Origin: CAZAMT01 sp964486145
GTDB taxonomy: Bacteria; Bacteroidota; Bacteroidia; Bacteroidales; JAAAOM01
Assembly (NCBI GenBank): GCA_964486145.1
Contig: CAZAMT010000051.1
Location: forward strand, 1-18,191
Direction: 5' to 3'
Length of the DNA: 18,191 nucleotides
Below are positions 8,133 to 15,674 of the stretch, in pieces (within the stretch, counting starts at the first letter, position 1; every line of letters begins with the position of its first letter). The position numbers and the translations under genes are program-made. Below the pieces are notes generated by a model that saw only the letters and a list, made by a program, of their open reading frames with translations, searched no databases and had not been told where the DNA came from.

Positions 8133-8282
8133 TCACCCCTGCCCCAATAAAAACAGCAGTTTGGAAATGACATCTTCAGGGGATTTAGCACTCCATGCCG
8201 AATTTAAACCGGAACCATGGTTTGTTACTATCCAAACATTTCTGCGATAATACGGTTGAGTAATCAAAAAATTAAGTACCAT
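8133..8282 (-). CDS. Possible 49-residue small ORF upstream of PPK2, unrecognised
   Basis: ATG at 8280-8282 opens 49 codons ending in TGA at 8133-8135, 60 bp before the PPK2 start. The product begins MVLNFLITQPYYRRNVW and ends SKLLFLLGQG, a plausible globular composition with aromatic residues and a hydrophobic C-terminus. It is too short for standard gene finders. No family is recognised. It could be a small protein cotranscribed with PPK2, a decayed fragment of a longer gene, or chance. It fills much of the otherwise gene-free stretch 8073-8476. Confidence 0.25.
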   Translation of the reverse strand: MVLNFLITQPYYRRNVWIVTNHGSGLNSAWSAKSPEDVISKLLFLLGQG

Positions 8283-8432
8283 CAACAGGAAATTTTTAGC
8301 CTCTTTAATTCAATAAAATGTTAAAATTCATGAATAGGGCAGGTTAGATGCCATGTGGGGTTTCGCCGCGGAGTTATGGTTGCCGCAAATATCAGCTTGC
8401 ATTGTAACGATACGGATGACGTCAAAATGCAC
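8283..8432. other. Divergent intergenic region between PPK2/small ORF and thiL
   Basis: This is the rest of the 404-bp gap (8073-8476) between divergently transcribed genes. A GC-richer patch (about 8338-8400) contains a CCGCGG palindrome and reads on the minus strand as a 24-codon ORF ending ASNLPYS. It stands out in composition from its AT-rich flanks and may be a fragment of a dispersed element. No TPP riboswitch pattern was recognised before thiL. Confidence 0.3.
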
Positions 8433-8440
8433 TATCTTTG
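8433..8440 (+). promoter_or_regulatory. Bacteroidota-type -7 promoter element for thiL
   Basis: TATCTTTG is an exact match to the Bacteroidota -7 consensus TAnnTTTG, 36 bp before the thiL ATG at 8477. Transcription would begin near 8447, giving a leader of about 30 nt. A clear TTTG -33 element at the usual spacing is not seen. The element overlaps a potential TTG start at 8438, which argues that translation begins at the ATG instead. Confidence 0.5.
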
Positions 8441-8476
8441 ACAGGGTTCATTAAAATACAACATTATAAATTATTT

Positions 8477-9487
8477 ATGACCACTTTAAAAGATATTGGT
8501 GAATTTGGATTCATTAAACGGTTTTCAGAAAATTTCAAGGCACCTCTGCCTGAAGGTTTTGAAGGTATTGGTGATGACTGTGCTGTTATGCCGTTCAATG
8601 ACAGAGAAGTCATGTTGATTACAACCGATATGCTCATCGAGAAACAACACTTTTTGCCAGATAAAATCAGTCCATTTGAATTAGGATATAAATCCCTCGC
8701 GGTAAATTTAAGCGACATAGCCGCTATGGGAGGTTACCCGGTTTCAGCATTTCTTTCAATAGGTATACCCCCCGAAACAACTCTTGACTGGCTGGATGAT
8801 TTTTTTAAAGGGATTAAACATTTGGCAGACAATTCCAAAACCTTGCTGCTTGGCGGGGATACTACCAAAGTAAACCAAAGCATCGCCATTAACATTGCTG
8901 TTATTGGAAGATGCCAAAAACATCTTATCAAAAAGCGACGCGGGGCTTCGGCAGGGGATGTCATTGTAGTTACCGGATACCTCGGAGATTCAGGTGGAGC
9001 ATTGCAGGCACTGAACCAAAACCTTACTGTAACTGATGATATTCAAAACCTCATACAGCACCACCATATGCCAAAACCTCATCTTGTGGAAGGTAAAATT
9101 CTTTCGTCCTACAGGGAAGTCACTTCCATGCTTGATGTTTCAGATGGTATATACTCTGATATACACCATATCATGGAACAGTCAGGTGTTGGTGCGAAAA
9201 TCTTTATTGACCAAATTCCTGTATCTTCTGCGTTGCAGCGAACATCCGTCAAACATAACTGGGACATTGATGAAATTGCCCTTACCGGGGGCGAAGACTA
9301 TTGCCTGCTGGCAACCATCAAAAAACAATTTCTTCAAAAAGTTAAAGATGTCTATGAAAATCTCCTGAGCAGACCTTTATTTGAAATTGGAGAAATAACA
9401 AATACCGGTCAACTTGAATTGTTCAACGATGATAAAAGAGTGACCATGACCAAAACCGGATTTGATCATTTTCGTACCGATGGATAA
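8477..9487 (+). CDS. thiL: Thiamine-monophosphate kinase
   Basis: 336 residues, the normal ThiL length. It phosphorylates thiamine monophosphate with ATP to thiamine diphosphate, the last step of cofactor synthesis, in the cytoplasm. Diagnostic segments: GIGDDCAV (30-37, metal-binding Asp pair), TTDML with Asp51, AVNLSDIAAMGG (75-86), LLGGDTT (124-130), TGYLGDSGGAL (166-176), LDVSDGIYSD (219-228) and TGGEDY (270-275). The start was set at ATG 8477 because the sequence from there (MTTLKDIGEFGFI) matches the family's N-terminus. A frame extension to a TTG at 8438 would put the start inside the -7 promoter box. No other thiamine genes are nearby, so thiL stands alone here, as is common in Bacteroidota. 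Confidence 0.95.
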   Translation: MTTLKDIGEFGFIKRFSENFKAPLPEGFEGIGDDCAVMPFNDREVMLITTDMLIEKQHFLPDKISPFELGYKSLAVNLSDIAAMGGYPVSAFLSIGIPPETTLDWLDDFFKGIKHLADNSKTLLLGGDTTKVNQSIAINIAVIGRCQKHLIKKRRGASAGDVIVVTGYLGDSGGALQALNQNLTVTDDIQNLIQHHHMPKPHLVEGKILSSYREVTSMLDVSDGIYSDIHHIMEQSGVGAKIFIDQIPVSSALQRTSVKHNWDIDEIALTGGEDYCLLATIKKQFLQKVKDVYENLLSRPLFEIGEITNTGQLELFNDDKRVTMTKTGFDHFRTDG

Positions 9488-9609
9488 AATTTATTTCCAT
9501 CTCATGAAATATATAATAAACAAGCAAAAGGATAATTTTTTTCAATGAATAATAAACCGTAATTGCACTTCCCTGTTATAACAAATAGTAATAACTTAAA
9601 AAACCATTT

Positions 9610-10272
9610 ATGGAACCAGTAAGCAGTGCATTACAACAATTCAATTACTTGCGTAATACCGAGAAACTTGATTATACCGAACGAATAATAGCCGTAACCG
9701 GAGGATCCTTTTTTACCGTGTTAGGTATGATTCGTGGAGGTTTAAGTGGATTTCTCTTCAGTACTTTTGGAGGAGCTTTGACATTCAGTGGAATAACCGG
9801 ATTAAATCCTGTATACGAAGTAGGCAAGTCCACCAAAAGCCAGGTGAAAATAAAACAATCGGTATTGATACACAAAGATCGTGAAACCGTTTACCAGTAT
9901 TGGAGAAACCTTTCAAACCTGCCCAAAATCATGGCACATGTTAAAAAAGTGGAAGAACTTGATGATATTTCAAGCAGGTGGCATGCCGAAGTAGGCGGTA
10001 TCAAAGTTTCATGGGATGCTGAAATAGTTTATGATGTTGAATCCTGGAGAATATCCTGGAATTCGTATCCCGAGTCAGAAATCCATAACTCTGGTAAAGT
10101 TGAATTTGTTGATGCCGGTCAGGGATTTACACTTTTACATGTACTTATCTCTTACAAACCAAAACTTGGTGAATTGGGTGTGGGTCTTGCAAAAGCGCTA
10201 AATCCGATTTTCGAACAACAGGTACGCGAAGATATTATGAAATGGAAAGAAGCCATTGAAAAAGAAGGCTGA
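9610..10272 (+). CDS. Membrane-anchored SRPBCC (START-like) protein with DUF2892-like N-terminus
   Basis: 220 residues. Residues about 22-70 hold a glycine-rich hydrophobic hairpin beginning with the ERII.V.GG pattern typical of DUF2892/YgaP-type membrane segments. Residues about 78-218 form a polyketide-cyclase/dehydrase-like SRPBCC fold, with VYQYWRNLSNLPKIMAHVKKVE (94-115) then alternating Trp-rich strands (SRWHAEVGG, ISWNSYPES). The same two-part architecture is known from a group of predicted membrane proteins of unknown function. The SRPBCC cavity usually binds a lipid or aromatic ligand, so lipid handling at the inner membrane is possible but unproven. It follows thiL after 122 bp of AT-rich DNA and may have its own promoter. 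ATG at 9610 is the natural start. Confidence 0.75.
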   Translation: MEPVSSALQQFNYLRNTEKLDYTERIIAVTGGSFFTVLGMIRGGLSGFLFSTFGGALTFSGITGLNPVYEVGKSTKSQVKIKQSVLIHKDRETVYQYWRNLSNLPKIMAHVKKVEELDDISSRWHAEVGGIKVSWDAEIVYDVESWRISWNSYPESEIHNSGKVEFVDAGQGFTLLHVLISYKPKLGELGVGLAKALNPIFEQQVREDIMKWKEAIEKEG

Positions 10273-10311
10273 TAAAAAGCAATGCCTTAAATATTGGTTT
10301 CATTATTTCAT

Positions 10312-10364
10312 CAACCGTCGGTTGTTTAAAAACAATCTGATTACAGAGGAAACAGACCTGTAAT
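10312..10364 (+). repeat. Two inverted repeats downstream of the SRPBCC gene
   Basis: The 285-bp gap 10273-10557 contains CAACCG-T-CGGTTG (10312-10324), a near-perfect palindrome followed by TTTAAAAAC. It also contains ATTACAG (10340-10346) pairing with CTGTAAT (10358-10364) around 11 nt. The first could act as a small terminator (5-bp stem, 3-nt loop) or an operator. Neither has a solid T tract. The rest of the gap shows nothing recognisable. Confidence 0.3.
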
Positions 10365-10557
10365 ATTTAGCACCGGGTTATGTCTTTGACAAATTCCGAT
10401 AAACACCATAACTGGAAAAGTGAGACATGCATGGCTTGAGAAGATGTATTTTGTGATCTATCGTTCATTCCGAATTGGATTCGTAAACTAAAATTTATGC
10501 CAGATTTAGACCCGGCCAGAGATTTTTAACGTGTAAAACATTCGTTATAATTTTATT

Positions 10558-11265
10558 ATGAATATTTTAATCACAGGAACAAGTTCCGGAATTGGTTTTG
10601 GGCTGGCTTTGCATTACCTTCAGCAAGAACATGAAGTTTTTGGAATTAGCAGAAAGAGCAACAACGAATTAAATACCTACGCCAAATTTCATTTTAACCC
10701 GTTGGATCTTTCTGAATTCGAAGAAATTCAAAAATCGGTTCCACCGTGGATAAGGAATGTATCAAAATTTGATTTGGTTGTTTTAAATGCAGGTATCCTG
10801 CCTGTAATAGCTGATATGAAAGACACTTCTCTTGAATCCATATACAAAGTAATGGATGTTAATGTCTGGTCCAATAAAATTCTTTTGGATATATTGTTTG
10901 AGCATGTGACGGTTGAACAGGTTGTTGCAATTTCATCAGGTGCGGCTAAAAGCGGTTCACGGGGTTGGAATGCATATTCATTGTCGAAAGCAACACTCAA
11001 TATGCTTGTTAACCTATATGCCAAAGAGCAGGAAGGTACGCATTTCATCGCTATGGCACCCGGCATTATTGATACCAATATGCAGGAATACATATCGGGA
11101 TTACCCGAGGAAGAATCTTTCCCCATAATTGAAAAATTGAAAAAAGCAAAAGGAACACCCTCCATGCCCGATGCTGTTAAGGCTGCGCCAGCACTAATGA
11201 ATGCATTTATAAAAGCGAAAAACTATCCTTCCGGTACATTCGTGGATGTTAGAAACATGGACTGA
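10558..11265 (+). CDS. Short-chain dehydrogenase/reductase (classical SDR)
   Basis: 235 residues of a Rossmann-fold NAD(P)-dependent oxidoreductase, cytoplasmic. Seen: the cofactor loop TGTSSGIG (6-13), NAG (77-79), Asn102 in DVNVW, catalytic Ser near 126-127 in ISSGAA, and the active-site pair Tyr140/Lys144 in YSLSK; APGIIDT (167-173) follows as the usual PG motif. All four catalytic residues are present, so it should be active. The SISRK stretch (30-33) after the second strand suggests NADPH preference. The gene stands alone between gaps of 285 and 492 bp, so context does not indicate a substrate. Confidence 0.88.
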   Translation: MNILITGTSSGIGFGLALHYLQQEHEVFGISRKSNNELNTYAKFHFNPLDLSEFEEIQKSVPPWIRNVSKFDLVVLNAGILPVIADMKDTSLESIYKVMDVNVWSNKILLDILFEHVTVEQVVAISSGAAKSGSRGWNAYSLSKATLNMLVNLYAKEQEGTHFIAMAPGIIDTNMQEYISGLPEEESFPIIEKLKKAKGTPSMPDAVKAAPALMNAFIKAKNYPSGTFVDVRNMD

Positions 11266-11757
11266 AAACTTAATTGTGTTCACCGTATATGAAAAAACAA
11301 ATAAACAACTTGCTTACCTCGTTGGCCGATTGGCTTTGGACTTTAATTTTTTAATTCACGTAAAATTGTATTTGCTATTGTGTTATATTTATTTCACTTG
11401 AATGAAATTTATTCACGCGAAGACGCAAATAGCTTTTAAGCATGCTTCCGCCTTTGGCGGGACAGGCTGTATGTGTTAAAATTTTGTGTTGGATGTTTCA
11501 TTATCTAATAATTACTTGAACCGGAACATGTATGGTTGCAATTATTTAATTTTTCCCACAAAATATATGCTGCCGCTGTCCTCATGATTCAACCCCAATA
11601 TTCGTCAGTTTACCGACATTTTTTGATGTTTAAGAAGATTCGTGTTGATTTATAACTCATTGCTTTTGTATATTCGTTGTAGAAAATTTTAATGAAAGTG
11701 CAACGTTTACATGTACAACTTGTCTTTAAGTTAAATTAATTCTGAAACTTCCATAAT
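11266..11757. other. 492-bp gene-free region with repeat-like sequence
   Basis: No ORF longer than about 26 codons is credible on either strand. The middle (about 11411-11475) carries repeat-like sequence described separately. The remainder is AT-rich, with small imperfect inverted repeats near 11396-11415. The promoter of the downstream CPBP operon must lie in the last 100-200 bp, but no clear TAnnTTTG box was seen. Confidence 0.5.
11411..11466. repeat. Probable remnant of a dispersed intergenic repeat
   Basis: ATTCACGCGAAGACGCAAAT (11411-11430) resembles the CACGCAAAGACGCAAAG-type repeats often met between Bacteroidota genes. It is followed by a perfect 10-bp palindrome AAGCATGCTT (11438-11447) and a GC-rich hairpin CCGCC-TTT-GGCGG (11448-11460) continuing GACAGGC. 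The block is clearly richer in GC than its flanks. Copy number elsewhere in the genome cannot be seen from this window. Confidence 0.4.
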
Positions 11758-12474
11758 ATGCCAACGACACACGAAACAGCAATTTTCTCATTATTTCTCG
11801 GATTTATTGCCGGATTTCTGATATTTCATGGATTCACAACTTCCAAAAAAATACAAAATTATATTGCCAACATAAGTGCTCCGGGAAATTATTTTAGAAA
11901 CAAGGTATTTTTAAACCGATTGACTGGTTTCATTTGCTTTTTTATTTTTCCTGTTTTAATCGTTTACTTTTTGCCCGATATATCATTCAATTATTTAGGT
12001 GTTAACCCGATGGTAACTGCAGATACTTTTAAATTTGGTCTATTAATCGCTGTGCCGCTGGTTTTGCTGTCTGCATTAACATCCAAAAGCCATGAAAACC
12101 TTCGTGAATACCCCCAGATTCGGAAAGAAAAATGGGGAAGCGGGCTATTAGTCTCAAGCGCTTTAACCTGGATTTTGTATTTATTCGCCTATGAATTTAC
12201 ATTCAGGGGCATCCTGTTATTTGTTTTAATTGAGCCCCTGGGTCTCATGCCGGCCATTGCCATAAACACTGTAATATACGCCATTGTGCACGTACCCAAA
12301 AGTTTCCGTGAGGCAGTCGGATCAGTTCCTCTTGGGATTGTCTTATGCCTTGCTGCATGGAAAACACAAGGTTTCATGGTTGCATTTATTGCCCATTGCT
12401 TTTTAGCATTATCCAACGAATGGTTATCTCTGTATCATCACCCGGAAATGACTTTAAATTTGAAAAAGCAATGA
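11758..12474 (+). CDS. CPBP-family (CAAX/Abi-like) intramembrane metalloprotease
   Basis: 238 residues with about six to seven membrane segments (about 8-25, 52-72, 92-108, 129-147, 150-178, 188-200, 205-220). The family's catalytic motifs lie in the C-terminal half: YEFTFRG (145-151), where the usual EExxxR keeps the second Glu (146) and Arg150 but has Tyr for the first Glu; AIVHVP with His178; and IAHCFLALSNE with His213 and Asn220. An aromatic residue before Glu in this motif occurs in other Bacteroidota members. These proteins cleave membrane substrates or serve in immunity to bacteriocins; the role here is unknown. The stop codon overlaps the next gene's ATG (ATGA at 12471-12474), so they are translationally coupled. 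Confidence 0.8.
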   Translation: MPTTHETAIFSLFLGFIAGFLIFHGFTTSKKIQNYIANISAPGNYFRNKVFLNRLTGFICFFIFPVLIVYFLPDISFNYLGVNPMVTADTFKFGLLIAVPLVLLSALTSKSHENLREYPQIRKEKWGSGLLVSSALTWILYLFAYEFTFRGILLFVLIEPLGLMPAIAINTVIYAIVHVPKSFREAVGSVPLGIVLCLAAWKTQGFMVAFIAHCFLALSNEWLSLYHHPEMTLNLKKQ

Positions 12475-13457
12475 CCAAAATATTTGTTACAGGGGCAACG
12501 GGATTTATTGGAGAACGGCTTTGTCAACGGTTGGCTCATGAAGGGTATGAGGTACATGCATTGTTTCGAAACATTTCCAAAACCGGTAAATTAAAGCACC
12601 CTAATATTCGATTATTCAGGGGAGACATACAGGACGCGGAAACAATCACAATAGCAATGAAAAATTGTGTTTATGTTTTCCATATGGCAGCCAATGCACA
12701 GGTATGGGCAAAACAAAAAGAACTGTTTTATGACATAAACTACAAGGCTACTCAAATTATTTTCGATTTGGCAAATAAGCTTGATGTAAAACGGGTCATT
12801 TTCACTTCAACAGCGGGTGTTATAGGCCCTTCAATCAATGGGAAAGTAAATGAAGAGTCCGTGCGCAGCACCGGTTTTTTCAGCGAATACGAACGTACTA
12901 AGCACCTCGCTGAAACACTCGCCAAAACTTACGTTGAAAAGGGATTGGATATTGTTATTGTTAATCCCACCAGGGTTTACGGACCAGGAGAACTAAGTGT
13001 CAGTAACAGTGTAACCAAAATGATCAAGCAATACTTAGAGGGCCGGTTCCGCTTTTTGCCTGGCAATGGAAAGAGCATCGGAAACTACGTTTATGTTGAT
13101 GATGTTGTGCAGGGGCATATGCTCGCATTAAAACACGGAAACACCGGGGAAAGGTATATCCTGGGAGGAAGCAATGTAAGTTATGAAGCATTTTTTCATC
13201 AACTGGCAGAACTTTCCAATAAAAAATACAGGATGATCAGGTTACCTTTAGCCTTGATGATCGTCATAGCATACGTGATGTTGGTTTGGACAAAAATAAC
13301 CGGCTTGAAACCATTAATTACTCCGGGATGGGTGAAAAAATTCAATCATAATTGGGACGTTTCTTCAGACAAAGCAATAAATGAATTGAAATATGACCCC
13401 CTGTCCTTGAAGGAAGGGTTCATCAAAACAATGGAATGGTTAAACCGAGAAAATTAA
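12471..13457 (+). CDS. NAD-dependent epimerase/reductase (extended SDR, HpnA/DFR-like)
   Basis: 328 residues. The N-terminal Rossmann motif is TGATGFIG (7-14), with GDI (51-53), HMAA (71-74), TSTAG (112-116), the Tyr140/Lys144 pair in YERTKHLAE and NPTRVYGPGE (165-174). This matches the extended SDR group that includes dihydroflavonol reductases, 3-beta-hydroxysteroid-dehydrogenase-like enzymes and the hopanoid-associated epimerase HpnA. Residues about 249-263 are hydrophobic, so membrane association is possible. The start was set at ATG 12471, which overlaps the CPBP stop as ATGA and gives the canonical N-terminus. A longer in-frame version from 12345 would run deep inside the CPBP gene and is unlikely. 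It is followed after 10 bp by a second SDR, suggesting successive steps on one metabolite. Confidence 0.88.
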   Translation: MTKIFVTGATGFIGERLCQRLAHEGYEVHALFRNISKTGKLKHPNIRLFRGDIQDAETITIAMKNCVYVFHMAANAQVWAKQKELFYDINYKATQIIFDLANKLDVKRVIFTSTAGVIGPSINGKVNEESVRSTGFFSEYERTKHLAETLAKTYVEKGLDIVIVNPTRVYGPGELSVSNSVTKMIKQYLEGRFRFLPGNGKSIGNYVYVDDVVQGHMLALKHGNTGERYILGGSNVSYEAFFHQLAELSNKKYRMIRLPLALMIVIAYVMLVWTKITGLKPLITPGWVKKFNHNWDVSSDKAINELKYDPLSLKEGFIKTMEWLNREN

Positions 13458-13467
13458 AACAACCCAT

Positions 13468-14313
13468 ATGATATCTAAAAAATTCACATTGATTACAGGC
13501 GCGGGTAAAGGTCTGGGACTGGCATTGGCAAGAGAATGTGCTTCACGTGGGAGGAATCTCATTCTCATCGCTTTACCTAACGAAAACTTATGTGATACAT
13601 GTTGTCAACTCGAAAATGAATTTGACATCATTGCCCACTTCTTTGAAGTTGATCTTACCGATGCAACAGCCATGGAAAGATTTATACAAAAAGATCTGCA
13701 CGATTTTTCCATTGACATGCTCGTTAATAATGCCGGCACCGGAGGCAGCAAACCAATCGATACAGTGTCAAGTGAATATATTGACAATATTATTATGCTT
13801 AATATCAGGGCATTATCAATTCTCACACATGCTTTAATCCCGGAATTGAAAAAACATGAAAAATCATACATTTTGAATGTAGGCAGCATTGCAGCATTCA
13901 GCCCATTCCCGTTTAAAACTGTTTATCCTGCTTCAAAAGCATTTGTTCATTCATTTTCCATGGGACTTAAAGCGGAGTTATCCAATACTCCCGTTCATGT
14001 TTGCGTTGTAAATCCCGGGCCTGTGCTAACCAACGAAGATGTAATCCATAGGATCAACAAATATGGTTACCTGGGACGCATGAGTGCGCTAACTCCGGAA
14101 AAAGCGGCAAGTATAAGTATCAGTGCAATGTTCAGAGGCCATGGCCGCGTACTACCCGGCATCATGACAAAATTAAACTACCTGGCATTTAAATTAATTC
14201 CCTGTTCCATCCGGTTATATTTTATGCGCCGTATGGTTTCCAGGGAACTAAAGATAACAGTAGAACGAGAGGAACTCTTAAAACAACATATACCTGTTAA
14301 AACAGCCATTTAA
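13468..14313 (+). CDS. Short-chain dehydrogenase/reductase (classical SDR, DltE/YqjQ-like)
   Basis: 281 residues. Complete classical SDR motifs: TGAGKGLG (10-17), NNAG (87-90), Asn112 in MLNIRAL, Ser140 in VGSIAAF, Tyr153/Lys157 in YPASK and NPGPV (182-186). It carries a C-terminal extension (about 225-281) with a hydrophobic patch LNYLAFKLIPCSIRLYF and basic residues, as in DltE/3-oxoacyl-type reductases that sit at the membrane. Substrate unknown. It starts 10 bp after the epimerase stop and is clearly part of the CPBP-epimerase-SDR operon. Together with the epimerase it could reduce and remodel an acyl or isoprenoid compound; that is inference only. Confidence 0.88.
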   Translation: MISKKFTLITGAGKGLGLALARECASRGRNLILIALPNENLCDTCCQLENEFDIIAHFFEVDLTDATAMERFIQKDLHDFSIDMLVNNAGTGGSKPIDTVSSEYIDNIIMLNIRALSILTHALIPELKKHEKSYILNVGSIAAFSPFPFKTVYPASKAFVHSFSMGLKAELSNTPVHVCVVNPGPVLTNEDVIHRINKYGYLGRMSALTPEKAASISISAMFRGHGRVLPGIMTKLNYLAFKLIPCSIRLYFMRRMVSRELKITVEREELLKQHIPVKTAI

Positions 14314-14368
14314 TTTGGTACGCAACGAAAAACATATTTTCATCATCTATCAAGTAAAATATTCGGCC

Positions 14369-14866
14369 ATGAAAAATTCAAGACAACTGCTTCTTCGTAG
14401 GTTTCTTACAATTACTATGTTTTGCTCATTGGTCATTCTGTCGTGCGAAAAAGAAACACCTCCTCAAAACGATTCAAACCAGCTAAACTATATTGCAACA
14501 AAATATGAAGATTGCAATAAATCAAGCCGTGCAACTACAAAAGCAGAATCCCAATTAATACCGAATGAAGTGGACTTTTCCCGGAATGCTGACACCCTTC
14601 AAATCAATGTTCAATTGAATTATCTGTGCTGTGCTTTATTCGATTCTAAAGCAATTATGGTAAAAGACACTCTGCATTTAGAGATTATGGACATGACCAG
14701 TGAATTTCAGAAGAGCCATTGTCGATGCAGGTGCAACTACGGCTTTACGTTTTTTTTCCATCAAAAATCACCTACCTCTATTCCTCTGACCATCAGCTTT
14801 GTAACAAATAAAAATAAAAAGGGGGATACCATCTATCATGGCATGATAGCTAAGGAAGAAGGGTGA
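14369..14866 (+). CDS. Small Cys-rich lipoprotein of unknown function
   Basis: 165 residues from ATG at 14369. A basic N-terminus (MKNSRQLLLRR) and hydrophobic core lead to a lipobox LVILSC with lipidated Cys26. The mature part has Cys49, a Cys87-Cys88 pair and CRCRC (118-122) followed by an aromatic strand YGFTFFF. The pattern suggests a small beta-sandwich stabilised by disulfides or binding metal. Comparable small lipoproteins with a C.C motif are scattered through Bacteroidota without known function. A TTG at 14315 would add 18 residues ahead of a good signal peptide and is rejected. It lies 55 bp past the SDR stop, so it may be cotranscribed, and converges on lpxH with only 4 bp between the stop codons. 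Confidence 0.7.
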   Translation: MKNSRQLLLRRFLTITMFCSLVILSCEKETPPQNDSNQLNYIATKYEDCNKSSRATTKAESQLIPNEVDFSRNADTLQINVQLNYLCCALFDSKAIMVKDTLHLEIMDMTSEFQKSHCRCRCNYGFTFFFHQKSPTSIPLTISFVTNKNKKGDTIYHGMIAKEEG

Positions 14867-14870
14867 TTTT

Positions 14871-15665
14871 TTAGTCTGCGCTTAATTTCATATTAATAAT
14901 TTCATGATGATTTAAATCACGATATGCTTTTAAATGCATCTCCTCACCATCAAACACGGCATAGGTAAAGTTATTTATCCAGTCACCAAGGTTAATTAAG
15001 CGCGCCTGGTTCCCAATTCTAATATCCATAGGAATATGACGATGGCCAAAAACAAAAAAATCATATGCTTCTGTTTTAAGTTTCTCTTTTGCAAAAAGCA
15101 ATTGAAATTCATTTTCTTCACCCGTAAAATCCTCTGGAATAATTCCCTTGGCATACCTGCTGTGTTTTGACCAGTTCAGTCCAAAAGACATTGAAAAATT
15201 CGGATGCAATCGGGCAAACAACCATTGCAATACTTTATTTGTGAAAATTGCTTTAAGCATTTTATACCCTTTATCTCCTTTGCCAAGTCCATCACCGTGG
15301 CCAATAAAAAACTTTTTTCCGCCTAGCTCCCGTGTAATATGTTCACGATATATTTTTACTCCTGTTTCAGAAGGAAGATAATCATACACCCAGATATCAT
15401 GATTGCCTGTAAAAAAATGGACATTAACTCCGCTGTCAACTGTCTCAGCAAGTGTACCTAAAAATCTTGTAAAGCCCCTTGGAACTACCCGTTTGTATTC
15501 ATGCCAAAAATCAAATATGTCACCCAACAAGTAAATATCTGTTGCATCTTCACGAATATCTTTGAACCAGGCAACAAAAACTTTCTCCCTCTCCAGGCTT
15601 CTCTCGGGCGGATACAATCCCAAATGCACATCGGAAGCGAAATATATTTTTTTGCTTTTCTCCAA
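14871..15665 (-). CDS. lpxH: UDP-2,3-diacylglucosamine diphosphatase (LpxH-like metallophosphatase)
   Basis: 264 residues. Dimetal phosphoesterase motifs in order: SDVHLG (11-16), GDIFDFW (48-54), GNHD (87-90), GHGDG (122-126) and GHRHIP (207-212). The GDIFDFW and GNHDIW forms and the length match Bacteroidota proteins assigned to the LpxH step, which hydrolyses UDP-2,3-diacylglucosamine to lipid X for lipid A synthesis at the inner face of the membrane. Classical LpxH shows GNRD, so a related metallophosphatase function is possible. No ATG precedes the catalytic motifs and an in-frame stop lies four codons upstream, so initiation must be at TTG 15663-15665 or another non-ATG codon. It follows the TlpA-like gene by 9 bp in the same frame, consistent with coupled translation. 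Confidence 0.8.
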   Translation of the reverse strand: MEKSKKIYFASDVHLGLYPPERSLEREKVFVAWFKDIREDATDIYLLGDIFDFWHEYKRVVPRGFTRFLGTLAETVDSGVNVHFFTGNHDIWVYDYLPSETGVKIYREHITRELGGKKFFIGHGDGLGKGDKGYKMLKAIFTNKVLQWLFARLHPNFSMSFGLNWSKHSRYAKGIIPEDFTGEENEFQLLFAKEKLKTEAYDFFVFGHRHIPMDIRIGNQARLINLGDWINNFTYAVFDGEEMHLKAYRDLNHHEIINMKLSAD

Positions 15666-15674
15666 TATCCTTGT

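Noticed and set aside
8438..8476. Upstream TTG extension of thiL by 13 codons
   Set aside because: It starts inside a perfect TAnnTTTG promoter box, and the ATG at 8477 gives the family's normal N-terminus.
8073..8476. TPP riboswitch before thiL
   Set aside because: No paired-helix pattern or conserved riboswitch core was recognised, and the likely leader is only about 30 nt.
9492..9511. TATTTC/GAAATA hairpin just past thiL
   Set aside because: The stem is short and AT-only apart from one pair, with no immediate T tract; too weak to call a terminator.
10728..11165. 145-codon minus-strand ORF opposite the SDR gene
   Set aside because: The plus strand encodes all SDR motifs here; the antisense frame has no family features.
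12345..12470. Longer epimerase ORF starting inside the CPBP gene
   Set aside because: It would overlap the CPBP gene by 130 bp; the ATGA overlap start at 12471 gives the canonical Rossmann N-terminus.
14315..14368. TTG extension of the Cys-rich lipoprotein
   Set aside because: It would place 18 residues before a well-formed lipoprotein signal peptide.
14867..14870. Terminator between the lipoprotein and lpxH
   Set aside because: Only 4 bp separate the convergent stop codons and no hairpin is seen; termination must occur inside the opposing genes.
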